Positions 34,901-44,470 are shown, counted from the stretch's first letter. The stretch is DNA of 64,000 nt from Micropterus salmoides (GCF_014851395.1 NW_024040707.1:9708187-9772186); one strand, 5' to 3'. A program made the numbers and translations. Notes: generated by a model not told the origin, from the sequence alone.

Positions 34901-37900
34901 TGCCACGGAATTTAGGATTTTTTTTGCATGCTAATCAAAGAGCCATGCTGGAGAGACTACAGTCTGCTTTGAAAACTGTGAAGGAGTCTAAACGTAATTA
35001 TTCATTCCATGTTTACTAAAAGGTGGGAGGGTGCTGGTTTGGTGCAGTGTTTCAGATTGCTTGAGCATGAGCTAGAGGGTGTAATTCTGTGTTGCACGTT
35101 AAAGTTTGCTCAGTCAGATGTGTTGACTGTGGCTGTGTGAAAGTTAGATCCACAGGCTCACATGTTCTAGATGTCAGATAGTTGATCAAACTGATGCTGT
35201 GAAATGTATTATGTTTCTTTCAACAGATGAAAGGGAATTTAAAATTTTTTCACCCCAGTCAGGCTTAAAGCAGCATACTACAAGATGTAGTGATGCTCTG
35301 TGGACTAGAGCCATTCTTGAGCTACACTAGTAACAATAAAATGAAGGGAGTTATCAGATAGTATTAAAAGTGCTGAGTTCAGAATTAATTAACCTGCACG
35401 CACACTACCGAATAAATGATCTGGCTAAAGATCACCAGCGCTCTCTCCGGTCTCTAAGCATCTGCAAGCTGCTGTGGGGATGTCTCTACCGGCTGATGCA
35501 TCTGGGCTGCAGAGGGGCATTTACGATAGTGGGTAGGTACGCTGCTACCACTCCTGAGCGGTGATCAGCACAGCGCGTCAGAGGCTGGCTGGCTGCTGGG
35601 CATACTGCAGTGAGATTACACTGGACAGGAGAACATGGAGAGCCAGAGGAAAAGACACTAATATAAAGCAGTCCATTTGGATGCATCTGTGTGTAGTTTA
35701 AGCGCGCGCGTGTGTGTGTGTGTGTGTGTGTGTGTGGCTAAGTACATCTGTCCCAATCCCTCTGCGTGTGAGTCACTGTGTTTGTGTGTGTGTGTGCAAA
35801 ATGGTACTGTGTGCGCGTGAGTGAGCATGGCTGTTGCATGTGTGTTCATGTGTTTGGCATCTGTAGATGTTGGACCGATGTATTATGCATGATAAGAAGA
35901 CTATTTGCAAAGCTGCCTTGGCTTTGATTTGACCTGATTGCTGTTTCTGCCTGGGTCACCCAGATTAGGCCCAGATTGGAGATGTATCTCTGGACTGTGA
36001 ATTATAGGCTGTACCATTTAATGGGACCATCATTCCAGTGTGACATACCTTTATCTGACATTCCTAGCCCACATGATAACAATTTTAATCTGTTAACAAT
36101 CATGCCGTGGCGCTCAGCAGGACAATTTAAACATGCTATTTTTAACCTGGAGGGATATAGACTGACTATGTACCTCCGCTGAGTCTCAAAATATTTATGC
36201 TGCCTGATGGGTTACATAAGGCCACAGGCAAGACTCTAGAGGGGCCAGCTGTCACCAAAGCACAGCATAACCTCAAACAGGGGTCAGAGAGAGAGTAATA
36301 GGGAGTTTACTAAGATAAAGAAAGAGGACTGAAAGATAGAATTAGAAGTCTAAACTGACAGAGACAGACTGTCCAGCTAAAAACTGTAAGGAGCTTTTTA
36401 GTTGCTGCAGGAGATTAATGGAAGCAAATGTATTTTTAGGCTGCTTGATACTTTTCTCATCAACCTCAGACATTGACCAGAGTTAAGCTTAATTGTGAGT
36501 GATCTCCTCGTACAGAAGATAAGACAAATTGAGTTCATGATACATTAAGCTAATTGTCCCTCCTCACATTGTACCCTCACTTCAATTCAGAGATCAGTGG
36601 AATCTAACAAAAATACATGAGCACTTGAACATCATCTGTGACTTCGCCTACATTCTTATGTATATTCTAGTTTTCTAAGAGTGATTACATGGTGTGTTTG
36701 AGCATTGTAGGGGCTAGGAGAAGACAGCCAGCGTTTTCCCACACAGAGGAAAAAAGACATTTTGTGGTACCAGCAGAAAGAAGTAAATATTGCTGTGTGT
36801 GTTTTTATGTGTGTGTTTTGAATGCTAGCAGCATACTAATGCAGACAGACTGCAAGTTTGTGGATCTTAGAAGAACTGAGCATAAGAATCCCTGACGCTG
36901 TATAAACTGAAGTGTAAATATCTCAACGGCTGTTGTTATGTGCAGTTTGACAGATTAAGGACAGGAAGATATTTGCTGGAAAGCTTGTGTTCCGTAACAA
37001 ATCGTTGAACAGCGAAAAGCAGTTTCCGGTGTATCAGCGGAAGAAGAGATAGGTTGATAGATGGGAAGATGAAGGAGAAGAGGGGGGTTTTTCAAGGAGA
37101 CAGTGGGGGAGGTGTAAGAGAAGGCTTCTGTGGGATGTAATTTAAAAGTAAATCCTGCCAAAAACGATCCAAAGCTTAATTAGAGCGCGTTTAAGGAATT
37201 TTTGCAAACTCACTGGTAAAATAAATCAGCGTGTTTTTAATTGTATCTACATCTGACCCCATTTATTACTTACTGTATTCCATTAAAAAGAAGGTTTTGG
37301 GGCTTGATGGCGTTTTGTGTTCCAACTGCAACTTTACGTGAGTATGAACTAATCAACAAGTGATCACGCAACAAGTCAATAAATGTTTTTCTGTCCTCTT
37401 TTCAGCTGCTTCACTTCTCCCTCACCGGTTTGTGACGGTCCGTCGGAGCAGCCCAGCGGCCAAGAGTGGCCAGATCCGGCCTGGAGATCGATTAGAGGCA
37501 GTAGAGGGACGCTCTGTGGTGACTCTGCCTCATCGGGAGCTCGCTCAGATCCTTCGTCGAGCAGGAAATACTCTACGCCTCACCATTGTCCCCCGTCCCA
37601 GCACCTGTAAGCACAGACATAAGTATCTAGGAAACATACACACAATATACAGAATGCTTTGTAATCTAACTTCAATCATCAACTTTTACAGATACTTCAA
37701 GCCTTTCAGAAACCACTGAGTATGACCCCGGTCACAGAAGCAGAAAGGCTCAGAGGTCACGTCCAAAGGTGAGGGCAGCACCATGAATAATAATGTATGG
37801 GCTTGTGCACTGTAGCTCACCTTATCCGTTGCTAGTGTATACTATATTTCCAGCTGTGATGATTATCAGTCCTCATTCCTACCCTCTCTGCCACCCAGCG

Positions 37901-39260
37901 TGACTCCAGGTATTACAGCGTAGATCTAGATCGTGGCCATTCAGGCTTTGGCTTCAGCCTCCGAGGGGGCAGTGAGTACAACATGGGCCTCTATGTCCTG
38001 GGGCTGATGGAGGGGGGGCCAGCCTCCCGGAGCCAAAAAATGCAGGTGTGTCTTGTCTATATACATATACTACTCTCTATACTCTTTTACTACAATGTAT
38101 TTATATCTGCAGTATCACTGAGTAGTCTCAGCGTTGTTATTGCTGTACACACTTGTGTACTTTCCTTTTGAATAATTCTCAGCAAATATTCCAACAGACA
38201 TTTGATGAAGGCAGGGTTGATTAATATCATACTTGTGTAAAATACTTATAACTACTTATGTAATGAAATACTGTATACTTTTAAATACAAAAATGGTATT
38301 ATTTGTAAAGAGCAACATCATCAGATCAATTGTAACTTGCTCAGTACTTAACCCAAACATGCAAAACTAATGACATTTCCTTAGTTCAGCTGTACATAAT
38401 TTAATGTAAGTAAGTAATCACAAGTGCATGTGTAAATAAATTCTATTTAGATGCTTCAGTTTCAGGATTCTGGTATTGTGCATGCTGGAGCACTGTCACA
38501 CTGTCATGGCTTACTGGGACACTGGGGCAGACCTAATGTTATAAGTAATACCTCAGCTTTTCTTGCCATGATAAGTCAAAATGTCTACTGTGATAAAAAA
38601 AAAAAAACTATCTTAGTTACTATATGCATTTATATTACAGAATATTCCATTATTTTAATAAAACAATAAATAAAGTAATATTTAAAGTAATGGTGTGTTG
38701 GTGTGTTTGTGCTGCAGGTCAGCGACCAGCTCGTGGAGATCAATGGGGACAGTACAGCAGGCATGACACATAGCCAGGCGGTCGAGCAGATCCGCAGAGG
38801 AGGCCACCGCATCCACCTGGTCCTCAAGAGAGGAAACGGCTACGTGCCTGACTATGGTGAGACACATCAGGAAGATTTAGATATATTTCAGGATGTTACC
38901 ACAGTGTGTTGGTGGAGGAAATTATAAGCATGGAAATACATAGATTTAATATGTAAGATGGGGAAACCCATGTCTTTAGCATATGATGCATTTGTAGTGG
39001 GTGTGTAATCTCCTTTCTTCTTCTTTTTTTCTGTGGGACTGATCTGATTCTAACTAAAATACTTTCTACCTTCATATTCTTTCTCTTTCTTTTGTGGCAT
39101 TTCCCACCTTTTAACCCATCCACATTTGTGCTTCATTTGATCTTTTTTGCTGTTAACTTTCCCACACCACATTTTCCCTCTGGATTTGGCTTGTCTTGGT
39201 TTTCCTTGTTTCTTCTTCCAAACATCCTTTCTGCTCCACTCCTTCCTTTCTTGTCTTTTC

Positions 39261-39298
<38 letters not shown>

Positions 39299-40898
39299 GG
39301 AGCTCTCCAGTTTGTCTCTATGTATGACCAACTCCAAGCTAGGCGAGCCTTGCTTCTATGTCATTGGACGGACAGAGAATACGCGGTTGGTAATGGTTCC
39401 TGTTAGTTCTCCTATTTTCTGTCTCTCTACATTCCTCTACTCAGTCACCACTGCTGTCTTCACTTGTAGAGAAAGATACCTTACAGCCTGTGTGTTGGAC
39501 ATCCTCATTGTAAGAAAATCTTGATTATCAACTCAAATAATGGTGCAGAACTTTACAATGTTAAACTGACTTCTTGCCCAATTTAGTTTCCCTCAAACCT
39601 TCATTTTGAACAAACTTTGCCAGCTTCACAGCACATTTAAGGAAGAGAATTGCACTATTATGTGTGTATGTATGGAGCATACAGATGTGTATATCTGAAG
39701 GTTGCACTAAAATAGAAAAGCAGCTGTTGTTACACAAGCTGACTTAATGCACCTCTTTAATAACATATTACATAATGCTCTCTGCCAGAGATTTTGTTCC
39801 TTCTCTCTTTTACCTGCCTATTCACTCTGTTTTCTCTTCCTCTCTCCGTATAATGTGTGTCTAGGCCATGAGCACAGAATCACGTCCCCCTCCCCCCTGC
39901 ATCACCCCAAGGAGCAGGGTTTGGCTGCAGTAGACTCCACCGGGCGGAAGGGGCACAGCTCCAAGCAGAAGAGGAGAAGCAGGTCTTCGAATGGAAGCGA
40001 GAGAGCAAAAGGGACTGGAACAAGAAGGAGAAGACAGGGCTCAGAGGGAGGAGGGCACTCGGGTTTACAAAGCCCCATCTCTGAGGAAGGAGAGAGGTCT
40101 GGGGAAGCCAGGGACAGGAGGAGGAGGAGGAGGAGGAGAAAAAAAGAGTCTCAGAGTTTACCCAGAGTAGCCCTCAGGACAGTGAGAGGAAGGAAAGCGG
40201 AGAGGGATAGTGGGAGGAGCAAAGGCAGAGAGAGGAAAAGTGGAAGCGTGGAGAGGGTGGCGAGAGCAGAGAGTGAAGTGAGTGAGCAAGAGGAAACGCA
40301 GGGGGTACCTGCTGTTGAGGAAAGGGTAGAAGAAAGTATGGAAGAGGTGGACGAGAGAGAAGAGAGTGAAGTGGATGTTTTCCTACCCATTCCAAGTCCT
40401 AACCAAAAGCTTCCCAGACCCAAACAAAGCTGGGAGGTGGCGTATGATAAAAACTGGGGCATAGCAGCAAACCACAGGGAACTGAGGAAAGAGAAGGAGT
40501 GGGAAAGGTCATGGGATGAAGATGGGGGTGAAAGTAGAGAGACAGAGCTGAATGAGGATCAGAGAAATGATGATGCACAGAGCGGGCGTGCCGAGAGGCA
40601 TTTAGCAAGTGTTGCAACAGATCCGGTGTCACAGAGAAAGCCCTTCTCCTTCCTCACCTCCACACTGTCCGTAGAGCAACTGGGGGACGATGAGTCAGAG
40701 TCTGGAGGCAGCCATTCTGACAGCAGCGTGTCTGCTGCCAGCATCTCAGGCCTTTCTCTGGCCGCCGGTCGTGGGGCCGAGGTGCTGCCAGGCCCTTGGC
40801 TCATACCCAGCCAGCAGAGGGTGGCTCCGGTCGTAGAGGGGAACAGGCACCCTGGGAGGTGGACAGGACAGGGAGGAGGAAGAAGCGCTGTCTCTTGA
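16640..40898 (+). CDS. magix: magix-like MAGI-family multi-PDZ scaffold (17 coding exons)
   Basis: Exons: 16640-16919, 18783-18899, 23423-23542, 25221-25395, 27363-27558, 28373-28443, 29532-29693, 30371-30896, 31492-32048, 32515-32578, 32693-33103, 37406-37606, 37692-37768, 37899-38045, 38718-38856, 39298-39385, 39878-40898 (or 39865-40898 if the exon at 39298 is skipped). All junctions agree in phase if two C-runs are each one C too long (25267-25274, 31535-31540). The product of about 1,449 residues has PDZ0 (18-92), a GK-like segment (94-175), WW1 (277-308), PDZ1 (332-415), PDZ2 (671-755), PDZ4 (860-957), PDZ5 (989-1073) and a basic tail. MAGI WW2 and PDZ3 are missing. MAGI proteins are junction and synapse scaffolds without kinase activity. 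PDZ5 resembles the single PDZ of mammalian MAGIX, and the neighbour gpkow is also MAGIX's neighbour in human, hence the symbol. Confidence 0.8.
18783..18899 (+). CDS. magix: magix coding exon 2 (GK-like segment)
   Basis: Encodes STLCKDLRLYLSKCFTPGS then QQVIRENLYLRAVP, matching the MAGI guanylate-kinase-like region. Phase 1 in and out. Confidence 0.88.
21560..21600 (+). other. Low-complexity C-run in intron
   Basis: A run of ten C within a short open frame in magix intron 2. I see no splice or homology support for a gene here. Confidence 0.3.
22078..22186 (+). mobile_element. Dispersed repeat of the ATTAATCGATTA type, copy 3 (fragment)
   Basis: A short copy with GAAACGATAATGAAAATAAT then CAGTTGCAGCCCTT. 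This end, 'CGATAATGAAAATAATC.GTTGCAGCCCT', is the family's usual 3' terminus. Confidence 0.6.
23423..23542 (+). CDS. magix: magix coding exon 3 (GK-like segment)
   Basis: Encodes CTTRQPRDGETPGVDYNFVS and IEEFFSLEESGALLESGKF, continuing the GK-like fold. The truncated GK of MAGI proteins is a binding module, not an enzyme. Confidence 0.9.
23876..24437. mobile_element. Foldback MITE, copy 3
   Basis: The left arm starts AGTAGTTTGACATTTTGGGA and the right arm ends TACCCAAAATGTCGAAC. The middle carries ACACGTACAAAAACAGAAGT and mirrored blocks around CCTGGCAACC. It lies in magix intron 3. Confidence 0.8.
25221..25395 (+). CDS. magix: magix coding exon 4 (contains frameshift, GC donor)
   Basis: Enters as GNYYGTPRPVHISAESPP, the MAGI 'NYYGTP' block. 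Eight C at 25267-25274 push the frame into a stop. With seven C the frame continues ITYQEHRNLLRNFRTRSKSL and ends in the phase needed by the next exon. The donor is AG|GCAAGT, a GC-type site. Confidence 0.75.
25979..26140 (+). mobile_element. Fragment of a hAT-like MITE
   Basis: Starts CCAGTGTTGGAAGAAGTATC and continues AGATCCTTTATTTAAGTA with several AAGTA-type words and GTAAAAGTACAGAAGTAT. This is a form I know as common in teleost introns. It lies in magix intron 4. Confidence 0.6.
27363..27558 (+). CDS. magix: magix coding exon 5 (first half of WW1)
   Basis: A Ser/Gly/Arg-rich linker followed by MPDHWEQAFSDPGESHYI, the first strand of the WW domain with its first Trp. Phase 1 in, phase 2 out. 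Confidence 0.88.
27589..28202. mobile_element. Foldback MITE, copy 4
   Basis: Begins TTAAAGGACTAGTTCGATAT and ends CTATTACTTTAA, so a TTAA lies at each edge. The left arm holds AGTTAGATGAGAAGATCAAT and the right arm CGGTCTTCTCATCTAACTC. The right arm is shortened. It lies in magix intron 5, 31 bases past the exon. Confidence 0.82.
28373..28443 (+). CDS. magix: magix coding exon 6 (second half of WW1)
   Basis: A 71-base exon. Joined to exon 5 it gives HYIDRNPKRTSWQSPR, holding the second WW Trp and the closing Pro-Arg. The donor is T|GTGAGC. It then splices in phase straight to the PDZ1 exon, leaving no room for WW2. Confidence 0.85.
29532..29693 (+). CDS. magix: magix coding exon 7 (first half of PDZ1)
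   Basis: Encodes LTKGSRGFGFNIVGGSRPRE and FLQVYSVTASGPSALKT. GFGF is the carboxylate-binding loop. Phase 1 in and out. Confidence 0.92.
30371..30896 (+). CDS. magix: magix coding exon 8 (second half of PDZ1 and Pro/Ser linker)
   Basis: Begins ADILVYINDICVLGVSHKEV, completing PDZ1. A Pro-rich and Ser-rich disordered linker follows (PPTTTQPQPLHQLPRLPTPT, then SSPVRPPRSLRSLARLQSFD). Confidence 0.92.
31163..31272 (+). mobile_element. 3' part of a common teleost SINE-like repeat
   Basis: Reads CTGCGATGGACTGGCAACCT, CCCAATGTCAGCTGGGATAG, GCTCCAGCCCCCCGCAACCC, then GGATAAGCGGTTGATGATGG. I recognise this as the 3' part of a very abundant fish repeat whose 5' head is tRNA-like. The head is absent here. 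Confidence 0.7.
31290..31414 (+). mobile_element. Dispersed repeat of the ATTAATCGATTA type, copy 4 (3' end)
   Basis: Contains GACATTTTATAGTCTAAACG, ATTAATCGAGAAAGCAATTG and the terminal AATCGTTAGTTGTAGCCCTA. It follows the SINE-like fragment directly in magix intron 8. Confidence 0.68.
31492..32048 (+). CDS. magix: magix coding exon 9 (linker, first half of PDZ2, contains frameshift)
   Basis: The acceptor at 31491 has a strong pyrimidine tract. The incoming frame gives ASMIRNHNNNSLSTPPSS and then a stop. If the run at 31535-31540 has five C instead of six, the frame continues PLHHGTSKSSESDLSTCTL. It then enters PDZ2 with DRGLGFSVTSGGPRGRK and LQPGDAIVKINGADVQSF. Confidence 0.8.
32109..32400. 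mobile_element. Non-autonomous hAT element
   Basis: The terminal inverted repeats are CAGTGGTTCCCAACCT on the left and AGGTTGGGAAACACTG on the right. The 8 bases before (ggttaaaa) and after (cgttgaaa) agree at 6 of 8, as expected for an aged 8-bp target duplication. It makes up most of the short intron between the two PDZ2 exons. Confidence 0.82.
32515..32578 (+). CDS. magix: magix coding exon 10 (end of PDZ2)
   Basis: Encodes VQTVLLEHTKLAEVILLVYR, the last helix and strand of PDZ2. Phase 0 in, phase 1 out. Confidence 0.9.
32693..33103 (+). CDS. magix: magix coding exon 11 (linker, start of PDZ4)
   Basis: A proline-rich linker (LLRPPPPPVGSDNSS) leads into the first part of a PDZ domain, FDVELRRKPGEGFGFVIASH. 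The GFGFVI(A/V)S form is that of MAGI PDZ4 rather than PDZ3. Confidence 0.88.
33559..34042. mobile_element. Foldback MITE, copy 5
   Basis: Begins TTAAAGGAATTATGTTTATT and ends CTATTCCTTTAA, again with TTAA at each edge. The left arm has TTATCTTAGCTTAGCATAAA and the right arm TTATGCTAAGCTATAAGCTA. Near the centre is a short telomere-like GTTAGGGTTAGGGTTA. It lies in magix intron 11. Confidence 0.8.
34490..34770 (+). repeat. Pyrimidine-rich low-complexity stretch
   Basis: Imperfect CT/TCC-rich sequence in magix intron 11. It creates overlapping spurious open frames on the plus strand. Confidence 0.7.
35702..35736. repeat. (CG)n(TG)n microsatellite
   Basis: Four GC/CG units followed by about 13 TG units, in magix intron 11. 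More interrupted GT units follow to about 35850. Confidence 0.92.
37406..37606 (+). CDS. magix: magix coding exon 12 (rest of PDZ4)
   Basis: Encodes LLPHRFVTVRRSSPAAKSGQ, IRPGDRLEAVEGRSVVTLPH and AGNTLRLTIVPR. The AGNTxxLxIxP end is the MAGI PDZ4 signature. Confidence 0.9.
37692..37768 (+). CDS. magix: magix coding exon 13 (linker)
   Basis: A 77-base exon encoding YTSSLSETTEYDPGHRSRKA and QRSRPK, a short basic linker between PDZ4 and PDZ5. Phase 1 in, phase 0 out. Confidence 0.85.
37899..38045 (+). CDS. magix: magix coding exon 14 (first half of PDZ5)
   Basis: Encodes YYSVDLDRGHSGFGFSLRGG and EYNMGLYVLGLMEGGPASRS, matching MAGI PDZ5 closely. Confidence 0.93.
38718..38856 (+). CDS. magix: magix coding exon 15 (second half of PDZ5)
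   Basis: Encodes VSDQLVEINGDSTAGMTHSQ and AVEQIRRGGHRIHLVLKRGN. From memory, THxQAVExIRxGG with LVLxR is shared with mammalian MAGIX. Ends GYVPDYG in phase 1. Confidence 0.93.
39264..39295 (+). repeat. (CT)n microsatellite forming an acceptor tract
   Basis: About 16 CT units running directly into the CAG acceptor of magix exon 16 at 39297. It serves as the polypyrimidine tract. Confidence 0.92.
39298..39385 (+). CDS. magix: magix coding exon 16 (probably alternative)
   Basis: In frame after VPDYG it encodes VELSSLSLCMTNSKLGEPCF then YVIGRTENTR. This resembles the block after PDZ5 in MAGI1/MAGI2 (cysteine-methionine, LGEPCFY, G-H/R). The acceptor tract is a CT microsatellite and the donor is CG|GTTGGT, a weaker site. 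Confidence 0.7.
39865..40898 (+). CDS. magix: magix terminal coding exon (basic/acidic tail)
   Basis: A long open frame to the TGA at 40896. It encodes a low-complexity tail rich in Arg, Lys, Glu and Ser, with eight Arg then KK from 40116 to 40145. Acidic stretches follow and the end is GGGRSAVS. Two acceptors 13 bases apart fit: 39864 keeps frame when exon 16 is skipped, 39877 keeps frame when it is included. The basic tail recalls the nuclear-localising C-terminus reported for a MAGI1 splice form. Confidence 0.8.
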
Positions 40899-42880
40899 CT
40901 TTTAGCAGGAAGTAGAGCACGCAGACACTGAACGATACTGTATCAGATTCAGTCAGTATCACAATTTTAGACCTCGACTTGTTTTCTGCAGCTACCCACA
41001 CTACCAACATTTTCTCTCAGTCACTTTGATATCAACAGTAGTATGAAATATTCTTTGTGCCTTTTTTATAGCAGACCTCTGGCTGATGTTAAATGTCGAT
41101 ATCACATTTTAACTTGTAAATGACACCAACATGGTAAGGTTATGTCTGTTTTTGCTGGCGAACAACAAAGACATTGGGTTTTTTCTTAGACCATGTAGCC
41201 CTCAGTATGTTTCACTTTCTTCTTTACATTTGCAGCATTTGTGAAAGATGTTTCCAGGACAACAAGGTATCAAACACATTGACTTCCTATCTCTCACCCA
41301 CGTCTCTGCATCTCTGCATTCAAGCTACTTTAGCAGAAGTACCCCCTATGGTGCAAAGACTGCACAGGCACTCACTTATACCTCATGAAGATACTGAGCA
41401 ATAATAATGCAATCTGTCCGAGACTATCAGCCATCCATTTCCACTGCGCCACATTGATCTGGCCTGAGAGGAAACTGTGTAACATGTCTGTACGATATTG
41501 TTTGTTTGATGTGGTCTCGACTTGTAATGTTATAAATGATATCACAGAACCTAAAATATTTAATTGTGAAAATGCAATTCCCCTTTGACAGCAGGTGTAT
41601 AATCTATATTCTGTAAATATTTGTAGGAAAATAAATGACATAACCTATTGTAAATACAATACTAACTGGAGCCAGGCCCTGATTTCTACTGTAATGTAAT
41701 AAGTCATGATAAATCTATATATACATGCAGTATATCTATATATTATATACAAAAGCTACTAATATTTATTATTGTGTGATGAGAATTTACGTGAAAAGTG
41801 GCTTTTGTGAAGGCTCAAAATGTAAACACAAACTAAGAACTATATTGTTATCTGCCCTATTCGTAAATGAATGTTTTGTAATATGCTGCTTGAGTGTGGA
41901 TATGTTGTACTCTCCTTCAGAAGTCAGCAAAAGATGCCAAAAATATGCATCTGGTGTGCATATTTCAAGTACTGTTAATATTGTGTATGTGGGGTCAGAA
42001 CAAACCCACTATCTAGATTCTAGAGAGTGCTGTGCACATCGTGCCACGTACAGTTGCCTTGGTAACATAAACCACTTCATCCTAACCACTGATTTTTCTT
42101 ACTGTGAAAACCCTTTGCTCTGAGGTCTCTAATATGAGAGAGGTGGGCGGGCCGTTTAGTAATTTCAGTCATGCCAAAAAAAATGCCCTTACTGTAAGTC
42201 TACAAAAATAATAATCACAAGCTTCCGCAGAATCTGAGCTCAGTGTTGCGTCTTAGATGGCACATCATTTATTTTTTGTTCTCTTTTTTAAAAATTCTGT
42301 TGTGAAAAAAAAAACTAGCTAAATGGATACTGTGAGATGTTATTTTTCTATGAAATTATCTTTTTTGAAATACTCAGGTTTTCAGATATTTTGCTCTAGA
42401 TAAGCCATTAGGAAGAAAAGCTACAAAGTGACTTCACACCATTTTCAGATTATTTAGAAATGTTTAAGCTATGTTATGTAGCCTATCATTCCTTATGGCA
42501 GCATTACGAGACGCAGACTGTTACAGCTGTTTGTAACCAGCCCATAACTATCTAAAGATTGATGCTATAAGTGAAGCCATTCCTTCATTTGTACCCATTT
42601 TGAACAAACCCACAGAACTGAAATGAATTGCTTGGTGAGCCCTGCCCATTGTTTGCATTGCTGTGCTGCCCAGAAATGGTCATACAGTGACCAAACCAAC
42701 ATACTTTATTCCCCAAACAAAGGCCATAAAGAGAGTAGCTTGGTAGCCTATATGTAAGACTTATTTTACAATGTTTGCTAATTTTCTTTTTTTAGACTTT
42801 CATTTCCTAAGAGGGATTATGGCTGAACTGTAAACACATTCTAATAAAACTCCAAATAAACTGCTGAACCAATTTCCTCA
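40899..42880 (+). other. magix: magix 3' untranslated region (probable)
   Basis: No coding frame is supported here. Poly(A) signals AATAAA are at 41630-41635 and, as a close pair, at 42843-42848 and 42855-42860, the latter followed by T-rich sequence. The transcript may use either site; the extent of the UTR is inferred. Confidence 0.5.
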
Positions 42881-44219
42881 GTGGTCATGCATGTCTTTCC
42901 TTTTTTATTGCTTTTTTATGAACACCAGAAGAGCCACAGTATTGGACAGCAGATGGCAGCAAAATTATAGGCTATAGCATATTTAGAAGAGATGGGATTT
43001 GATGCTATCAAGGTGAGTGTGCGCATATATGTGTGTGTGTGTGAGAGAGAGAGATTTGAGATTATTTTAAAGACCCCATAAATTAGGCTATATATTCAGA
43101 AACGGTGAGGTGAGGTGTGTGCATGGGGTGAAAAATAGGAAATTAAATGATACACCAAGAGGGTAAAAATCTGAGCATTTTCCACAGATCAATTATTAAA
43201 CCTGCTTTTTGTGAGAACATGGATTTTACATGTCCCATCTAATATTAGTGTCCTATACCGTACAGCAGAGCAAGCTCACCTGTGTGAGACGTATGCTACC
43301 ATACACAGAAAGTAGCTGGTGAATTTATAGCCAGTATCTCAGTTCAGATATGAGCACTTAAGTACTGCCACTAAAAATAACATCGCTCTGAGGCCTGTCT
43401 TTCTCTCATGTTGTCTTAAGCCGCATCCTTCTGTTCGAGTCAGACGCAATAAGAAAATATCACCGCAGTGATAACAGCGCTGCACTCACAGGATGTGGAG
43501 TCAGGAAGGAATGGACTTAAATGAGCGGGCCTTAACTGTTCAAGCGACTTCAAATCAAGCTTATAGCCTACATTTCGATAGCAAAATGTTAAACAGATGT
43601 TCACTGTCTTACAGGCATTGCATTACAGTGTAATATTGTTTTCTACATTTGTACTCCGGATTCATAGGCACTCAACAGGGTTCCTGAAGTGTGGAAAGTT
43701 AGAAACAAAGGTGCACAATGAGACTCTGTTTGTACCTTCAAAATAAAATATCTGTCCGCTGATAAATAAAGTCTTTCTTCCATGGAGACATTTTCTAGAA
43801 TAATTTGAAAGAAAATGGACTTTATAAAATTGTATCTATATGTAGACTGTCAAGTTATCTGCAGCCTTTGTTGAAAACTGCTCATTATTTGTTGCATCCC
43901 TAAATTGTGTATTCACCCAAATGATAAATTGGATGCTGTGTAGAGTAATTTATGAGAAATTACTATAATGGTGTGATTTGGGAAAAGGGGAAGGCGAGAC
44001 TCATTTTCTGTTGAGTTAAATGATGATTTAAAAATGTCAAATTTCAATGAAATGGCTCAACAAAACATGAAAGCTTGTAGCCTATAGGCCTAACCCGCAT
44101 TTATTCATTAGCTCGTCAGTCTAGTTGGGTTTATTTAGCTTTGTCTATAAAGGCATATGTTTTTCCATCTGTACTCAATATTTTGTTCATACAACTTCTC
44201 TTTTATTTTGAAACTGTAG
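42881..44219. other. Spacer between magix and iqsec2
   Basis: AT-rich intergenic DNA with a short GT/GA run near 43020-43060. I see no gene. Confidence 0.4.
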
Positions 44220-44470
44220 GCCGGATGTCCAATATCATTGTGGCTCGCTTGACAGCGATGCGCTCAGAGGAAAAGACGCACGCATCGCTGCAATTCAGAC
44301 GCTCAAGGAGCGAAACCTCTCCGTGTTTCTGCGCCACCGCAAAGAAGACTCTCCGCTGCACTCCCGCGTGGATTACCGACCTGACATTACGGAAACTCGT
44401 CTCAGATAAGTAGGAAATAAGTCAACCTGTTCGCTTTAACCGATTTCATATCAGCGCCGAAAGCGGCAAA
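44220..44470 (+). promoter_or_regulatory. iqsec2: Candidate iqsec2 promoter / 5' leader
   Basis: CpG dinucleotides cluster here (GCGATGCGCTC, ACGCACGCATCGCTG, GCACTCCCGCGTGG, CAGCGCCGAAAGCGG) in otherwise CpG-poor DNA. It lies about 1.2 kb upstream of the iqsec2 start. The open frame through it (44141-44413) has no family resemblance, so I take this as promoter or untranslated leader. Confidence 0.4.

Larger units (their letters stand above)
34043..37405 (+). other. magix intron 11, distal part
   Basis: Low-complexity pyrimidine DNA, a TG microsatellite and AT-rich sequence. No gene or recognisable repeat beyond those listed. Confidence 0.4.

Noticed and set aside
40151..40804. Minus-strand open frames opposite the magix tail
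   Set aside because: Ser/Leu-rich mirror of the Arg/Glu/Ser tail, with no splice or family support.
44141..44413. 90-codon open frame upstream of iqsec2
   Set aside because: No family resemblance, and the CpG cluster better fits a promoter or untranslated leader.
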